The notes: a model not told the origin generated them from the letters alone. Counted from the stretch's first letter, positions 53,008-62,041 are shown. The stretch: DNA of 64,000 nt from Oscillospiraceae bacterium (GCA_017440925.1 JAFSAP010000001.1:19609-83608), one strand, 5' to 3'. Made by a program: numbers and translations.

Positions 53008-53040
53008 CTTTCCGGCAGAGGACTCGCCTCTGCCGGAAAG
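53008..53040 (-). terminator. Intercistronic hairpin before the M20 gene
   Basis: CTTTCCGGCAGAGG-ACTCG-CCTCTGCCGGAAAG, perfect 14-bp stem. On the minus strand it is followed by GATACC and not by a U-tract, so it is more likely an mRNA processing or stabilising element than a terminator. Confidence 0.5.
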
Positions 53041-53055
53041 GGCAGTATTTAGAAA

Positions 53056-53763
53056 TTAAGCCTTGGCCTTCTTCTTGCTGGTGACCATCATGATGCCGAT
53101 GGAAACAAAGACACAGACCAGAGTGGGCAGGTAGTTGCTTGCACCGGACAGCCAGCCGAACAGGTTGAAGGGCAGGGGGCTCTTGCCCACAGCAGCATAC
53201 ATGAAGCAGCCGACAGCCAGCATCACAATGGTGTGGCCCTTTGCCTTCATACCGAACTGAACGATCAGTGCGCCGAACAGAGCGGGCAGCAGATAGTTGG
53301 ACAGAGCGGTGTTAACAGCAGCGGGCAGTGCACCCAGAATGGCCTGACCGGCGATAACGCCAACAGACAGGACCAGGGTATTGATGACGATGGAAACGCC
53401 CATGCCGATGGTAGCAACGATGGAACCCTTTTCGGTGCCGGGCTCCACGCCAGCGGAAACCTGTGCCATGGAAGCGCAGGGGATACGCATGTTGGAGATG
53501 TTGCCGGAAACGAAAGCCATGTAAGTACCCATGGGGCCGACGACGGGATAGTAGGACAGGGGCTCAACGAACCACAGAACGCCGAAGGAAGAGATGGCGG
53601 TCAGGGCAGCGGTACCCAGAGCAGCCCAGTCGGGCCACAGGCCGTAGACGATGCCCAGAGTCAGAGCGGGCATGAAGGATGCAAAAACTGCCAGAACACC
53701 AATGACCTTACCGATCCGGTGCATCTTGGGCAGGTATTCCAGATTGTAGAAGTTCTCGTTCAT
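53056..53763 (-). CDS. Paired integral membrane protein of unknown function
   Basis: 235 residues with about six or seven hydrophobic segments and a basic tail (TSKKKAKA). There is a conserved-looking polar stretch between helices (SGNISNMRIPCASMAQVSAG) and an EPGTEKGSIV loop that could be part of a substrate path. ATG 53763 follows AAGGAGG. It starts 12 nt after the DUF5058-like gene, implying a two-subunit membrane complex. I do not recognise a characterised family; transport is inferred from topology and the linked hydrolase. Confidence 0.8.
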   Translation of the reverse strand: MNENFYNLEYLPKMHRIGKVIGVLAVFASFMPALTLGIVYGLWPDWAALGTAALTAISSFGVLWFVEPLSYYPVVGPMGTYMAFVSGNISNMRIPCASMAQVSAGVEPGTEKGSIVATIGMGVSIVINTLVLSVGVIAGQAILGALPAAVNTALSNYLLPALFGALIVQFGMKAKGHTIVMLAVGCFMYAAVGKSPLPFNLFGWLSGASNYLPTLVCVFVSIGIMMVTSKKKAKA

Positions 53764-53775
53764 GGTGTTACCTCC

Positions 53776-54471
53776 TTAAATGATTGCGGTGAGAACCACA
53801 GCAACCAGCATAGCGATGGTCAGGTTCCACTCTCTCAGCTTGGCGAACTTCTCATTCTTGGTCAGGGTCATCATGGCAAACATGCAGATGCCGCCCAGAA
53901 CAGTAGCCAGAGCAGTCTTATCGACCATAACCAGCTTCTGGCCGCACATAGCAGCGAACACACCGATGATGGCGCCGGTGGAGATAATGGTCAGACCAGC
54001 GGGGTTGGAGCCAGCCAGCTTGTTCTGGATCTTGTCCATCTTGTCAGCGGCGAAGGTGGAGAAGATGATCCAGCCCACGGAGCCCAGGATCATGGTCCAC
54101 ACAGCCATGGTCAGAGCCAGAGGAGTCAGCTCATCGACGCCCAGCTGAACGCCCACAGCACCGGTGCCGATACCGGCGGCGATGGACTCGAACATAACGG
54201 AGCCGATGAAGGACAGGCGCATCCAGCCCATGGGGCCACCGACAGTGACCAGCAGGGACAGCATACCGGACAGAACGACGATAGAGGGGCCGATAGAGGT
54301 CAGAGCAGAGCTCTTGATGGCCTTATTGACCTGCTCCTTGGTGACGCCCACATGAGGTGCGGCATCGATAGCCTTCTTGATGAAGATCAGAGCCTGAACG
54401 ATGACCAGAACGACGGCCACACCGCAGGCGATCCACATGGGAAGGCTGTTAGCAATTTGTAAAGCTTCCAT
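53776..54471 (-). CDS. DUF5058-like integral membrane protein
   Basis: 231 residues with about six hydrophobic segments. Start MEALQIANSLPMWIACGV, then a conserved cytoplasmic helix (GVTKEQVNKAIKSSALTS) and GPSIVVLSGMLSLLV, followed by GPMGWMRLSFIGSVMFE. This matches my recollection of DUF5058 proteins, which have no proven role. ATG 54471 has GGAGG about 11 nt upstream; an in-frame earlier start lacks an SD. First gene of the cluster with the paired membrane protein and M20 hydrolase. Confidence 0.8.
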   Translation of the reverse strand: MEALQIANSLPMWIACGVAVVLVIVQALIFIKKAIDAAPHVGVTKEQVNKAIKSSALTSIGPSIVVLSGMLSLLVTVGGPMGWMRLSFIGSVMFESIAAGIGTGAVGVQLGVDELTPLALTMAVWTMILGSVGWIIFSTFAADKMDKIQNKLAGSNPAGLTIISTGAIIGVFAAMCGQKLVMVDKTALATVLGGICMFAMMTLTKNEKFAKLREWNLTIAMLVAVVLTAII

Positions 54472-54585
54472 AGAAAAAATCCTCCTTTTTTTACTACCAT
54501 TTGTAGCTGATGATAGCATAGTGCAAAAAACTTACACTTTCTATAGCGGTTTATGACAAAATGCGGTAAATATTTTTACTTATGT

Positions 54586-54600
54586 AAGATTTTTTACATT
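54586..54600 (-). promoter_or_regulatory. Shared motif upstream of the DUF5058 operon, candidate PucR operator
   Basis: Minus strand AATGTAAAAAATCTT, one base different from the motif at 51418-51432. It forms part of an inverted repeat ATGTAA...TTACAT (54582-54599), and a second GTAAA...TTTAC repeat lies at 54566-54579. Confidence 0.35.
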
Positions 54601-54679
54601 CTTGCTGTTTTGTAGAAAAAATACTATCATTGTCCGGTATTTATCTGCATTTTTATGTTCTAATGCAGAAAAAAGTCGG

Positions 54680-54710
54680 CAAAAAGCGGCACCGCAGAAG
54701 CGGTGCCGCC
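54680..54710 (-). terminator. Terminator of the hppA-phosphate acyltransferase unit
   Basis: Minus strand: GCGGCACCGC-TTCT-GCGGTGCCGCTTTTT. Confidence 0.92.
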
Positions 54711-54731
54711 AGGATCGGTGTGTAAAAATTT

Positions 54732-55673
54732 TTATGCTTTCTTCTCCTCATATAGCATGGCTGCTGCAACACACAGGGACAGATATGCCTGCTCCTCAGA
54801 GCTGGAGCGGGAAGCGATGGCGCAGGGAACCCGGGTGCCGCCCAGAACGCCGCAGGCGTTGACATTGGCGGACATGGTCAGAACCTTCATAACGGTGTTG
54901 CCTGCCATGACGTTGGGCATCAGCACAGCATCGAACTCGCCGCACCAGGGGCATTCAAAGCTCTTCAGGCGGGCTGCTTCCTTGCTGACGATCAGATCCC
55001 AGGGAATGGGGCCGACCAGCTCGCAGTCTGCAATAGGCTCCATCTTGTGGGAACGGACAATGTTCTGCGCCTCAACGGTATCGCGCATATGGAAGCTGGG
55101 TCTTTCCACCAGGGCCAGCACTGCCACCTTGGGGCGCTGGATACCCAGATGCTCCAGAACATTGACGATGTTCTTGACGATCTTCTTGCGCTGGCCTTCG
55201 GAGGGATTGATACAGACGGAAACATCGGACAGTGCCAGCACCTTGTCGTAATAGGGCACCTTCAGCAGGGCGACCTCACTGACCAGGCCGGTGGCCAGGC
55301 CGATCTTCTTGTCCAGAATGGGCATCAGGAAGTTACGGGTGGAGGTGTTGCCGCGAACCAGGATGTCGCCCAGACCGTCATTGATGATGGTCAGTGCACG
55401 CTTCATATAGACGTGATAGTCCGTATTGATCTCATAATCCGGGACATGGCTGATAACGTATTCCCGGTCAAACAGGCCCAGCCGCTTCAGCATATCGCCA
55501 ATGCGGTCCTCATTACCCACCAGGATGGGACGGCCGAAGCCCTGTGCCTGGGCTTCAAAAACAGCCTTCAGAACATTTTCGCAGTCGGCACCAGCGACCA
55601 CCATACGGGCAGGACGCTCCAGGGACTTGGCCCGCTGGATCACAAAGTCAAATTCTTTTTCGTAAATATGCAT
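54732..55673 (-). CDS. Phosphate acetyl/butyryltransferase family protein
   Basis: 313 residues of the PTA/PTB family, which swap acyl-CoA and acyl-phosphate. [25 protein letters not shown] opens the fold (first part about 29-50), with [16 protein letters not shown], then [13 protein letters not shown] and [14 protein letters not shown] as substrate-site segments near the C-terminus. Length fits phosphate butyryltransferase. No butyrate or acetate kinase gene is adjacent, so the acyl group is uncertain. It begins 21 nt after hppA ends, so the two are probably co-transcribed. Confidence 0.87.
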   Translation of the reverse strand: MHIYEKEFDFVIQRAKSLERPARMVVAGADCENVLKAVFEAQAQGFGRPILVGNEDRIGDMLKRLGLFDREYVISHVPDYEINTDYHVYMKRALTIINDGLGDILVRGNTSTRNFLMPILDKKIGLATGLVSEVALLKVPYYDKVLALSDVSVCINPSEGQRKKIVKNIVNVLEHLGIQRPKVAVLALVERPSFHMRDTVEAQNIVRSHKMEPIADCELVGPIPWDLIVSKEAARLKSFECPWCGEFDAVLMPNVMAGNTVMKVLTMSANVNACGVLGGTRVPCAIASRSSSEEQAYLSLCVAAAMLYEEKKA

Positions 55674-55694
55674 AATGATTCTCCCTTCAGACGA

Positions 55695-57689
55695 TTACAG
55701 CAGACCCATACCGGCATTGATCAGCAGGAACAGAGGTGCAAACACCAGTGCCACTACCGTCATCAGCTTGATGAGGATGTTAATGGAGGGGCCGGAGGTA
55801 TCCTTGAAGGGGTCGCCAACGGTATCACCGACAACAGCGGCCCGGTGGGCTTCGCTGCCCTTTCCGCCGTGGTGGCCTTCTTCGATGTACTTCTTGGCGT
55901 TGTCCCATGCGCCGCCGGCATTGGACATGAACAGAGCCATCAGAACGCCGGTGACCAGTGCGCCTGCCAGCAGGCCGCCCAGAGCAGCGGTGCCCAGAAC
56001 GATACCGACCACCAGAGGTGCAATGACAGACAGGACACCGGGAACCAGCATCTCGTGCAGAGCGGCCTGGGTGGAAATGGCAACACAGGAAGTGTAGTCC
56101 GGCTTACCCCAACCGTCCAGAATGCCGGGGATGGTGCGGAACTGGCGGCGGACTTCCTCGATCATCTTGTAGGCTGCCTTGGAAACGGAGTCCATAGTCA
56201 GTGCAGAGAAGAAGAAAGGCAGCATGCCGCCGATGAACAGGCCGACGATGACCTTGTAGTCCAGCAGATTGATGCCGGTGTCAAACAGCTTGACGGCTTC
56301 GGCATAGGAAACGAACAGAGCCAGAGCAGTCAGTGCAGCGGAACCGATGGCAAAGCCCTTGCCCATGGCAGCGGTGGTGTTGCCTACGGCATCCAGACGG
56401 TCTGTAATGTTTCTGACGGACTTGGGCAGGCCGGACATTTCGGCAATACCGCCGGCATTGTCGGCAATGGGGCCGTAAGCGTCAACAGCAACGGTGATAC
56501 CGGTGGTGGACAGCATACCAACAGCAGCCAGCGCAATACCGTAAAGGCCATTTGCCATATAAGCGCCGATGATGCCCACGGCGATCAGCAGAATGGGCAC
56601 AGCGGTGGAATGCATACCCACAGCCAGGCCGGAAATAACGGTGGTGGCAGAACCGGTCTCGGACTGCTGGGCGATCTTCTTGACGAAGCGGTAGTCGCCG
56701 GAAGTGTAGATCTCGGTAATGATACCAATCAGAACGCCGACGAACAGGCCAAAGATAATGGCAAAGGCAGACCTCAGGTTGCCAAAGAACAGCCAGCTCA
56801 TGGCCAAAGATGCCACAACCACAACGGCGCTGGAAACATAAGTACCGGTTTTCAGAGCTTTATGGGGAGAGGCATTTTCATCACCTTTGACAAAGAAGGT
56901 ACCGATAATAGCCGCCAGAATACCGACGGCTGCCAGCAGCAGGGGGAACACTGCACCGGTAACGCTGTAAGTAACAGCGCCCAAGGTGATGGCAGAAACG
57001 ATGGAGCCAACATAGGACTCAAACAAGTCTGCGCCCATACCAGCCACGTCACCGACGTTGTCACCTACGTTGTCCGCGATGGTTGCAGGGTTACGGGGGT
57101 CATCTTCCGGGATACCGGCCTCCACCTTGCCCACCAGGTCAGCGCCCACGTCAGCAGCCTTGGTGTAGATACCGCCGCCCACACGGGCAAACAGGGCAAT
57201 GGAGGAAGCGCCCAGAGAGAAACCGGACAGAACATTGGGATCACCGGTGATAAGATACACAACGCTGGCACCCAGCAGGCCCAGACCGACCACGCACATG
57301 CCCATGACAGCACCGCCGGAGAAGGCGATGGACAGAGCCTTGTTCATGCCGGAATCCCTGGCCGCCGCAGCGGTACGGACGTTGGCCTTGGTGGCAACGT
57401 TCATGCCGCAGTAACCGGCGATGGTGGAAAACAGAGCGCCGACCAGGAACGCAACCGCAGTCACCCAGCTGATACCCAGTCCAACACCCACAAACAGAAC
57501 TGCCACGAATACAACGAGGATCTTGTACTCTGCCATGAGGAATGCCTGTGCACCCTCATGGATGAATGCAGCGATCTCCTTCATCCGGTCAGTTCCTGCA
57601 TCCTGACTGCTTACTCTGCGGGACAGAGATGCCGCAAAGAGCAATGCAGCTACGCCCAGCACGGGCGCAAGTAAAGCAAGCTTATCCAT
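55695..57689 (-). CDS. hppA: Membrane-bound K+-dependent pyrophosphatase (H+/Na+ pumping)
   Basis: Couples pyrophosphate hydrolysis to H+ or Na+ export. 664 residues and about 16 membrane helices. The acidic substrate site DNVGDNVGD and [11 protein letters not shown] are intact, as is a second [12 protein letters not shown]. The motif [16 protein letters not shown] has Ala where K+-independent members have Lys, marking it as K+-dependent. Which ion is pumped cannot be read with certainty. Start 57689 (MDKLALL) was chosen for AAAGGA 9 nt upstream. Confidence 0.95.
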   Translation of the reverse strand: MDKLALLAPVLGVAALLFAASLSRRVSSQDAGTDRMKEIAAFIHEGAQAFLMAEYKILVVFVAVLFVGVGLGISWVTAVAFLVGALFSTIAGYCGMNVATKANVRTAAAARDSGMNKALSIAFSGGAVMGMCVVGLGLLGASVVYLITGDPNVLSGFSLGASSIALFARVGGGIYTKAADVGADLVGKVEAGIPEDDPRNPATIADNVGDNVGDVAGMGADLFESYVGSIVSAITLGAVTYSVTGAVFPLLLAAVGILAAIIGTFFVKGDENASPHKALKTGTYVSSAVVVVASLAMSWLFFGNLRSAFAIIFGLFVGVLIGIITEIYTSGDYRFVKKIAQQSETGSATTVISGLAVGMHSTAVPILLIAVGIIGAYMANGLYGIALAAVGMLSTTGITVAVDAYGPIADNAGGIAEMSGLPKSVRNITDRLDAVGNTTAAMGKGFAIGSAALTALALFVSYAEAVKLFDTGINLLDYKVIVGLFIGGMLPFFFSALTMDSVSKAAYKMIEEVRRQFRTIPGILDGWGKPDYTSCVAISTQAALHEMLVPGVLSVIAPLVVGIVLGTAALGGLLAGALVTGVLMALFMSNAGGAWDNAKKYIEEGHHGGKGSEAHRAAVVGDTVGDPFKDTSGPSINILIKLMTVVALVFAPLFLLINAGMGLL

Positions 57690-57752
57690 ATTTTTCATTC
57701 CTTTCTTTTTCCATTCCGTGCCATTTGCATAAACCGACACTGAATTTACAGT

Positions 57753-57781
57753 ATTATAGTATAAGCTTCTTCAGATATCAA
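57753..57781 (-). promoter_or_regulatory. Promoter of hppA
   Basis: Minus strand TTGATA (57781-57776), 17-nt spacer, TATAAT (57758-57753). Confidence 0.78.
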
Positions 57782-57879
57782 GTTTTTTGTTGATAAAATA
57801 CAAAATTTTTTCTATGAAAATTATTTTCTTGTTAAACTTCCCAAAAAACATAATAAATCCATTTTCCATCCCCATAGAT

Positions 57880-58130
57880 GCAGTCATGACCACTGGCTAA
57901 GCCGGTGGCTTGATTAAGCCCTGGAAGGGCATTTTACCGGCAAGCAGCTAAAGATGCACTGAAATTCTTTTGCTTGCATCTACTGCTCTGCCGCCCGTAA
58001 ACGGGCACTTACGCTTCTTGTCATACTTGTACTAACTTGATAGCTTGTTTATTAGCAACTCGCTTCGCTCGATGCTTGAAGCGAAAGCTTTTTTACGGGA
58101 TACCTCCACCGGCATAGCCGGTGGTTTCCA
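57880..58130. mobile_element. Non-autonomous element with IS200/IS605-like ends
   Basis: Two subterminal hairpins, CCACTGGCTAAGCCGGTGG (57890-57908) and CCACCGGCATAGCCGGTGG (58106-58124), bound about 250 bp with no transposase. Between them are GCCCTGGAAGGGC, GCCCGTAAACGGGC and a T-rich region near TTTTTTACGGGATACC. Unpaired-end hairpins without terminal inverted repeats are typical of the IS200/IS605 group; the rest is inference. It fills the hppA-recombinase gap. Confidence 0.6.
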
Positions 58131-58134
58131 TACC

Positions 58135-58174
58135 AAAAAACAGACCTTGCAGAATTTCTTCTACAAGGTCTGTT
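58135..58174 (-). terminator. Terminator downstream of the serine recombinase
   Basis: Minus strand: AACAGACCTTG, loop of about 14 nt, CAAGGTCTGTT, then TTTTGG. About 100 nt of unassigned sequence lie between it and the recombinase stop. Confidence 0.8.
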
Positions 58175-58275
58175 AAATTTATGCGGTTATGCTTCAGCCA
58201 CGATAGCGGAATTTATCGGAAACACGCTAACAGGCTTTACATCGGGACAATGGCGTCTCTATAAGGATTAGCCCT

Positions 58276-60072
58276 TCAGAGCAGCCTGTGCAGTAAGGTA
58301 AATACAAGGGGGTTATTTATGTGCTGTTGGTTATTCGTTGCGGTGTGTGTATGTAGTGAGGAAATCTTCTCGATTTCCTCCAGTTTAATGATGCAATCCT
58401 TTTTCCTGCCTTCGGCAGTGAAGGTTGCACGGGCCTTGGCTGTGCCGCTCAGATTGAGATACCAGTCATATGTCGAATCAGATGTAGGTGTTACCTTATA
58501 TACGAATTGGTTAATAATGTCGTGGCTGATGGTGCTGTTTCTGAAATCGATCATGGAGTTCAATGCCGCTATGATTTTATCCAATTGCAAACCCTTGGGT
58601 GTGGCTTCTGTTGCAGGTACTTCCTCCAACAATTTTTGCAGGCTCCGGATCTGATCATCAATAGGGGTTCGCATTGCTTGGTATTCTTCCTTTGTAATCT
58701 CCCCGTCAGCTCTCATTGCAATCAGATTTTGAAGTCTGACTGTTGCTTTATCCAGCTTGGCCTGGGTGCTTACTGCATCTGCCAAACCATCATTTGTACG
58801 CTCATCTCTGTAATACCGCTTGATCAGGTCGATTGCCAGCAACACAGACGCTTTGCGGTCTTTCCAGAGATGTTCCAGCGCTGCCTTTGCCATGAAGTCC
58901 AGCTTCCAGTCTGCAACCATCCGAATATCGCAGAATCCTTCTGTATCCAGTCCCAGGGCTTCCCTCTTTTTCTTGCTGCCATTGTTAAGCTGATTATAGC
59001 ACTGGTAGCCATACGCAATGCTGCCATCGTTACGGATATGCCACTTATCCTTACGGTAGGATGAACCGCAGGCACAGCGCAGTTTGTTTACCCAAATATC
59101 TCTGGAGTCCCGTTTGCTGATAGTTGTTTTCTCAGCCGATACCAGGGTGGGCTTCTTTCTGCTTTCCCGAATCTGCTGCGCCTTCTCCCACACCTCCTGT
59201 GAGATGATCGCCGGGAAATCTCCTTCCACATATTCATAGGTGGACATATCTAGATTATTGATGCGCTTCTGTTCCAGGAAGTTATTGCTTCTGGATTTGT
59301 TATAGCATTTTGTTCCTGTGTAGGTTGCGTTTCGGATGGCTCTCATAATATTGGAGATGCTCCATTTTATTACACCGGAAGCGTTTTTCCGTTTACGCTC
59401 TGTCAGAATACTGGCAATCCGCATGGAACCATAGCCCTGCAAATACAGGTCATAAATCATTCTGACTGTTTCAGCCTGTTCTTCGTTTATCACATAGCTG
59501 CTGCCAACACGGTCATATCCCAGAATATTTCCGTTTCCATAGAGAACACCATTGTCCCGGCTGATCTTTTGACCGGCTTTCACTCGCTCAGAGGTCTTGC
59601 GGCTTTCTTCCTGTGCCAGTGTTGCCATCAGAGACAGGCGAAGCTCTCCATCACCATCCATGGTCCAGATGTTATCGTCGATAAAGTAAACCTCGACACC
59701 AATGCCCTTCAGTTCTCTGGTAACAACCAGAGTATCAACCACATTTCGGGCGAACCGGCACACCTCTCTTGTAACGATCAAATCAAATTTTCCGTTCTTC
59801 GCATCCTCAATCATTCTCAAAAAGGCAGGCCGCTTCTTTGCCTGAGTGCCGGTGATGCCTTCATCGATGTATCGACCTTCTACCACCCAGTTGGGATGAT
59901 AACGCACCTGATCCTCGTACCACTGCAACTGGTTTTCCAAAGCGGAGAGCTGGGCTTCATGCTCCGTGGATACACGGCCATAAATTGCCACCTGTCTAAG
60001 ACGGTTCCTGTCAAACATCGCATAATCTGTCAGAAGAAATCTGTAATTATACTGATTTACTGCTGTATTCAT
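58276..60072 (-). CDS. Large serine recombinase
   Basis: A 598-residue site-specific recombinase that integrates and excises mobile DNA. N-terminal resolvase domain with catalytic Ser35 in AIYGRVSTEHEAQ, then YIDEGITGT and the Arg-bearing REVCRFARN; a recombinase domain (about 180-300, with GYDRVGSSYVINEEQ), a zinc-ribbon-type segment (LRCACGSSYRKDK, GYQCYN), and a C-terminal coiled coil (KEEYQAMRTPIDDQIRSL). ATG 60072 has AAAAGGAGG upstream. It lies at the left end of an integrated element; the attachment site should be near its 3' side (58130-58275) but no core was identified. Confidence 0.95.
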   Translation of the reverse strand: MNTAVNQYNYRFLLTDYAMFDRNRLRQVAIYGRVSTEHEAQLSALENQLQWYEDQVRYHPNWVVEGRYIDEGITGTQAKKRPAFLRMIEDAKNGKFDLIVTREVCRFARNVVDTLVVTRELKGIGVEVYFIDDNIWTMDGDGELRLSLMATLAQEESRKTSERVKAGQKISRDNGVLYGNGNILGYDRVGSSYVINEEQAETVRMIYDLYLQGYGSMRIASILTERKRKNASGVIKWSISNIMRAIRNATYTGTKCYNKSRSNNFLEQKRINNLDMSTYEYVEGDFPAIISQEVWEKAQQIRESRKKPTLVSAEKTTISKRDSRDIWVNKLRCACGSSYRKDKWHIRNDGSIAYGYQCYNQLNNGSKKKREALGLDTEGFCDIRMVADWKLDFMAKAALEHLWKDRKASVLLAIDLIKRYYRDERTNDGLADAVSTQAKLDKATVRLQNLIAMRADGEITKEEYQAMRTPIDDQIRSLQKLLEEVPATEATPKGLQLDKIIAALNSMIDFRNSTISHDIINQFVYKVTPTSDSTYDWYLNLSGTAKARATFTAEGRKKDCIIKLEEIEKISSLHTHTATNNQQHINNPLVFTLLHRLL

Positions 60073-60111
60073 GATTTTAGCCTCCTTTTCATGAGAATAG
60101 TGTAACGAAAA

Positions 60112-60249
60112 TCACGCTGCTTGTGAAATGTGCGAATGATCGTTTCGCATGATATTGGCATAGGTAGACTGATTGATGAGTCCTTTTTGGAGCAGAATTT
60201 CAATCATTTTCAATGCGGCAAAATGGCTGTCAATCTTTATCTCATCCAT
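60112..60249 (-). CDS. Small recombinase-associated protein, about 45 aa
   Basis: 45 residues starting MDEIKIDSHFAALKMIEILLQKGLINQSTYANIM, with no known domain. It has GGAGGTGTTAAC before ATG 60249 and lies between the MazF-like gene (13 nt upstream) and the recombinase. Small proteins with an SHF/SHW-like motif next to serine recombinases are recalled from other Clostridia integrative elements; their function is unknown, perhaps a directionality or expression factor. Confidence 0.6.
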   Translation of the reverse strand: MDEIKIDSHFAALKMIEILLQKGLINQSTYANIMRNDHSHISQAA

Positions 60250-60262
60250 GTTAACACCTCCA

Positions 60263-60781
60263 TCACCGATGGGCAATTTCATATTCCTGCCCATAGCTAT
60301 GGTTGCAGTAGGAACATAGTTCCGGTTCCTTATATGAGAGATTTGTGCGCTTCAAAATATAAGCACCTGCGCTAAGGAAGGTATCAGCACAGGTGCGGCA
60401 AAGGCATAATTTGATTTTGGGTGATGTCGCAGGAATCAGACCAATGCTGACTGCCAGTGCATGATTCATTCCGCAGATTTCCTTTTCGGATAGCGTACCA
60501 ATATAGTGTTCCAGTCTGGTCTTGTCAATGGTTCGGATCTGCTCCAGCATTACCACAGAAGGATGCAACAATCCATTCCCCGCCTTGAGGTAATAATGGG
60601 TCGGCAGCTTAGCTTTGGTTTTGATCTGCGTGGAAATAGCGGCTACAATGGTTGTGGGGCTGAACTTATTTCCTACATCATTCTGGATAATAACAACTGG
60701 GCGATAACCGTTCTGTTCAGAACCAACTCCTGTACCCAAATCGGCATAATACATCTCGCCTCTGAAATATGTTTTCTTCAT
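60263..60781 (-). CDS. PemK/MazF-like protein with Cys-rich C-terminal extension
   Basis: 172 residues. Residues 1-118 resemble MazF/PemK mRNA interferases: FRGEMYYADLG, GSEQNGYRPVVIIQND, PTHYYL, SVVMLEQIRTIDKTRL and HYIGTLSEKE are conserved. A 54-residue tail adds two Cys clusters (C126, C128, C131; C156, C159), probably a zinc site. The likely start is ATG 60781 after GAGGAGG. No classical MazE antitoxin precedes it; the upstream region instead holds a conserved-looking leader. It may act as a toxin or as an element-maintenance or regulatory nuclease. Confidence 0.82.
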   Translation of the reverse strand: MKKTYFRGEMYYADLGTGVGSEQNGYRPVVIIQNDVGNKFSPTTIVAAISTQIKTKAKLPTHYYLKAGNGLLHPSVVMLEQIRTIDKTRLEHYIGTLSEKEICGMNHALAVSIGLIPATSPKIKLCLCRTCADTFLSAGAYILKRTNLSYKEPELCSYCNHSYGQEYEIAHR

Positions 60782-61265
60782 TTGTTTTATGACCTCCTCT
60801 TTAGGACTAGGCTTCTGCCTATGTACGGTCAGCCAGCAGAATGGGTCTGCTGGCCAACTTATAGTATGAAGCCTATTTGTCCTCGACACCCCGGCTTTCA
60901 AGGGAAGTCATCAAACGGTTGGCAGCGTACCAACTCCACGGGATCGATTATGCGCCCTCGCATGGTTCTCATGTGACCGCCCTCATTGCGTGAGGCTGTG
61001 ACTGGACGGGAGTATCATTATGCCTGTTGTCGGTTATCGCCCCACCGGGAGCCGCCCAGTGGTCATAGCAAGCTGTTTTTCGCTCCGTGCCGAAACCGGA
61101 GAAAGCATAGCAGACCGAATAGAAAAGGTGAAATCTCGTTGCTTTCCCGGCAGGGCACATCCCGGCGCAGCTGCTAAAGTAGCTCATGCTCATCACAATA
61201 ACAACAGGAATGTGTTTGATGAATGGGTATGCGGTTTTCAAGGTGCAGACCCATCCATCAAAAGA
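60782..61265. other. Leader region upstream of the MazF-like gene, coding status uncertain
   Basis: About 480 bp without a secure gene. On the minus strand a 90-codon TTG-started frame (61241-60969) ends in an ATGA overlap with a 24-codon frame (60972-60898, starts MRTMRGRIIDPVEL). Neither has a clear SD. It also holds hairpins, for example GCCAGCAGA...TCTGCTGGC near 60830-60855. It may be a structured leader RNA or small coupled ORFs. Confidence 0.35.
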
Positions 61266-61302
61266 TAAACAGGTGAAGGAGTAACCCCTTCACCTGTTTG
61301 CT
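61266..61302 (-). terminator. Terminator of the sigma-like gene
   Basis: Minus strand: AACAGGTGAAGG, 7-nt loop, CCTTCACCTGTT, then TATCTTTTG; a weaker U-tract. Confidence 0.75.
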
Positions 61303-61342
61303 CAGTTATAAGCCAAAAGTATAGTCAGGAATCAAAAAATAA

Positions 61343-61810
61343 TCAGAAATTTTCTCTCAGCTTTTTTACGGCAATGTCTATGCTGAACTTTACTGCCATT
61401 TTGGTGCATCCCTCCATTTCTGCAATTCGTTCGTAGGTGAATCCGCCGAAGTAATACAGGAGTACACGGCGGCGCTGAATATCCGGGAGCTTGCCAATGG
61501 CGGTATGTAGCTGATCGTACATGATCTTACGATAGACACCTTCTTCCATGGTTTCCGGTTGTATCAGCGCTCTTTGGTTTAATGTTCCTTCGGTCATTTC
61601 TGAATGTTCCTGGTAGCGGCTGATTACATTTAGCTGAGATATATCCTCCAATTCAAACCGGTCAAACAGTTCGTATAGTTCCCGGCTGATTCTTTCCTTA
61701 TGGTGAAACCCCTGCCCGTCACAAAAAGCAACATAGTATTCTTCGTTTTCCACGGTTAATTCATAGGGGTTATATTTATCCTTTTTACGGATTGGATGGT
61801 TTCCATCCAT
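61343..61810 (-). CDS. Sigma-70 region 4-like HTH protein of a mobile element
   Basis: 155 residues. N-terminal region (KKDKYNPYELTVENEEYYVAFCDGQG, shown only in part: YYVAFCDGQGFHHKERISRE) plus a helical middle, and a C-terminal region 4-like HTH (IGKLPDIQRRRVLLYYFGGFTYERIAEMEGC, motif LPDIQRRRVLLYYFGG). Similar proteins occur in Clostridial conjugative and integrative elements as sigma-factor-like regulators. ATG 61810 has TTGGAGG 9 nt upstream. It diverges from the XRE regulator gene across a 310-bp spacer. Confidence 0.75.
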   Translation of the reverse strand: MDGNHPIRKKDKYNPYELTVENEEYYVAFCDGQGFHHKERISRELYELFDRFELEDISQLNVISRYQEHSEMTEGTLNQRALIQPETMEEGVYRKIMYDQLHTAIGKLPDIQRRRVLLYYFGGFTYERIAEMEGCTKMAVKFSIDIAVKKLRENF

Positions 61811-61828
61811 TTATGCTTCCTCCAATCA

Positions 61829-61849
61829 ATCTGAAATCTGAGTTTCAGA
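61829..61849. promoter_or_regulatory. Inverted repeat upstream of the sigma-like gene
   Basis: TCTGAAA-TCTGAG-TTTCAGA, a 7-6-7 inverted repeat 20-40 nt before the start codon of the sigma-like gene. It could be an operator or a small RNA hairpin. Nothing else stands out in the 61850-62040 stretch. Confidence 0.4.
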
Positions 61850-62041
61850 TCGACGGGAGGGCTCCGGCATCTGGGAGCGACAGGTTTGTTTTTTAGAACG
61901 TCATAGCAGCGGTATGTGCAATATATTTCACATTGCAGCGTAGACCAGTATCGTAAACATAGAAGAAATGCAAACTATGTGATGTATACTCATTCCAAAA
62001 GTAGCACATATGCAGGAAACCTCTTTCGTACTAATGGTGTA

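Noticed and set aside
58175-58275. C-terminal remnant of a protein on the minus strand (frame ending PINSAIVAEA)
   Set aside because: Only about 23 codons between stops, with no start, no SD and no family match; left as unassigned.
60969-61241. 90-codon TTG-started gene
   Set aside because: No SD and no domain; reported only as part of an uncertain leader, because overlap with the next frame is suggestive but not proof.
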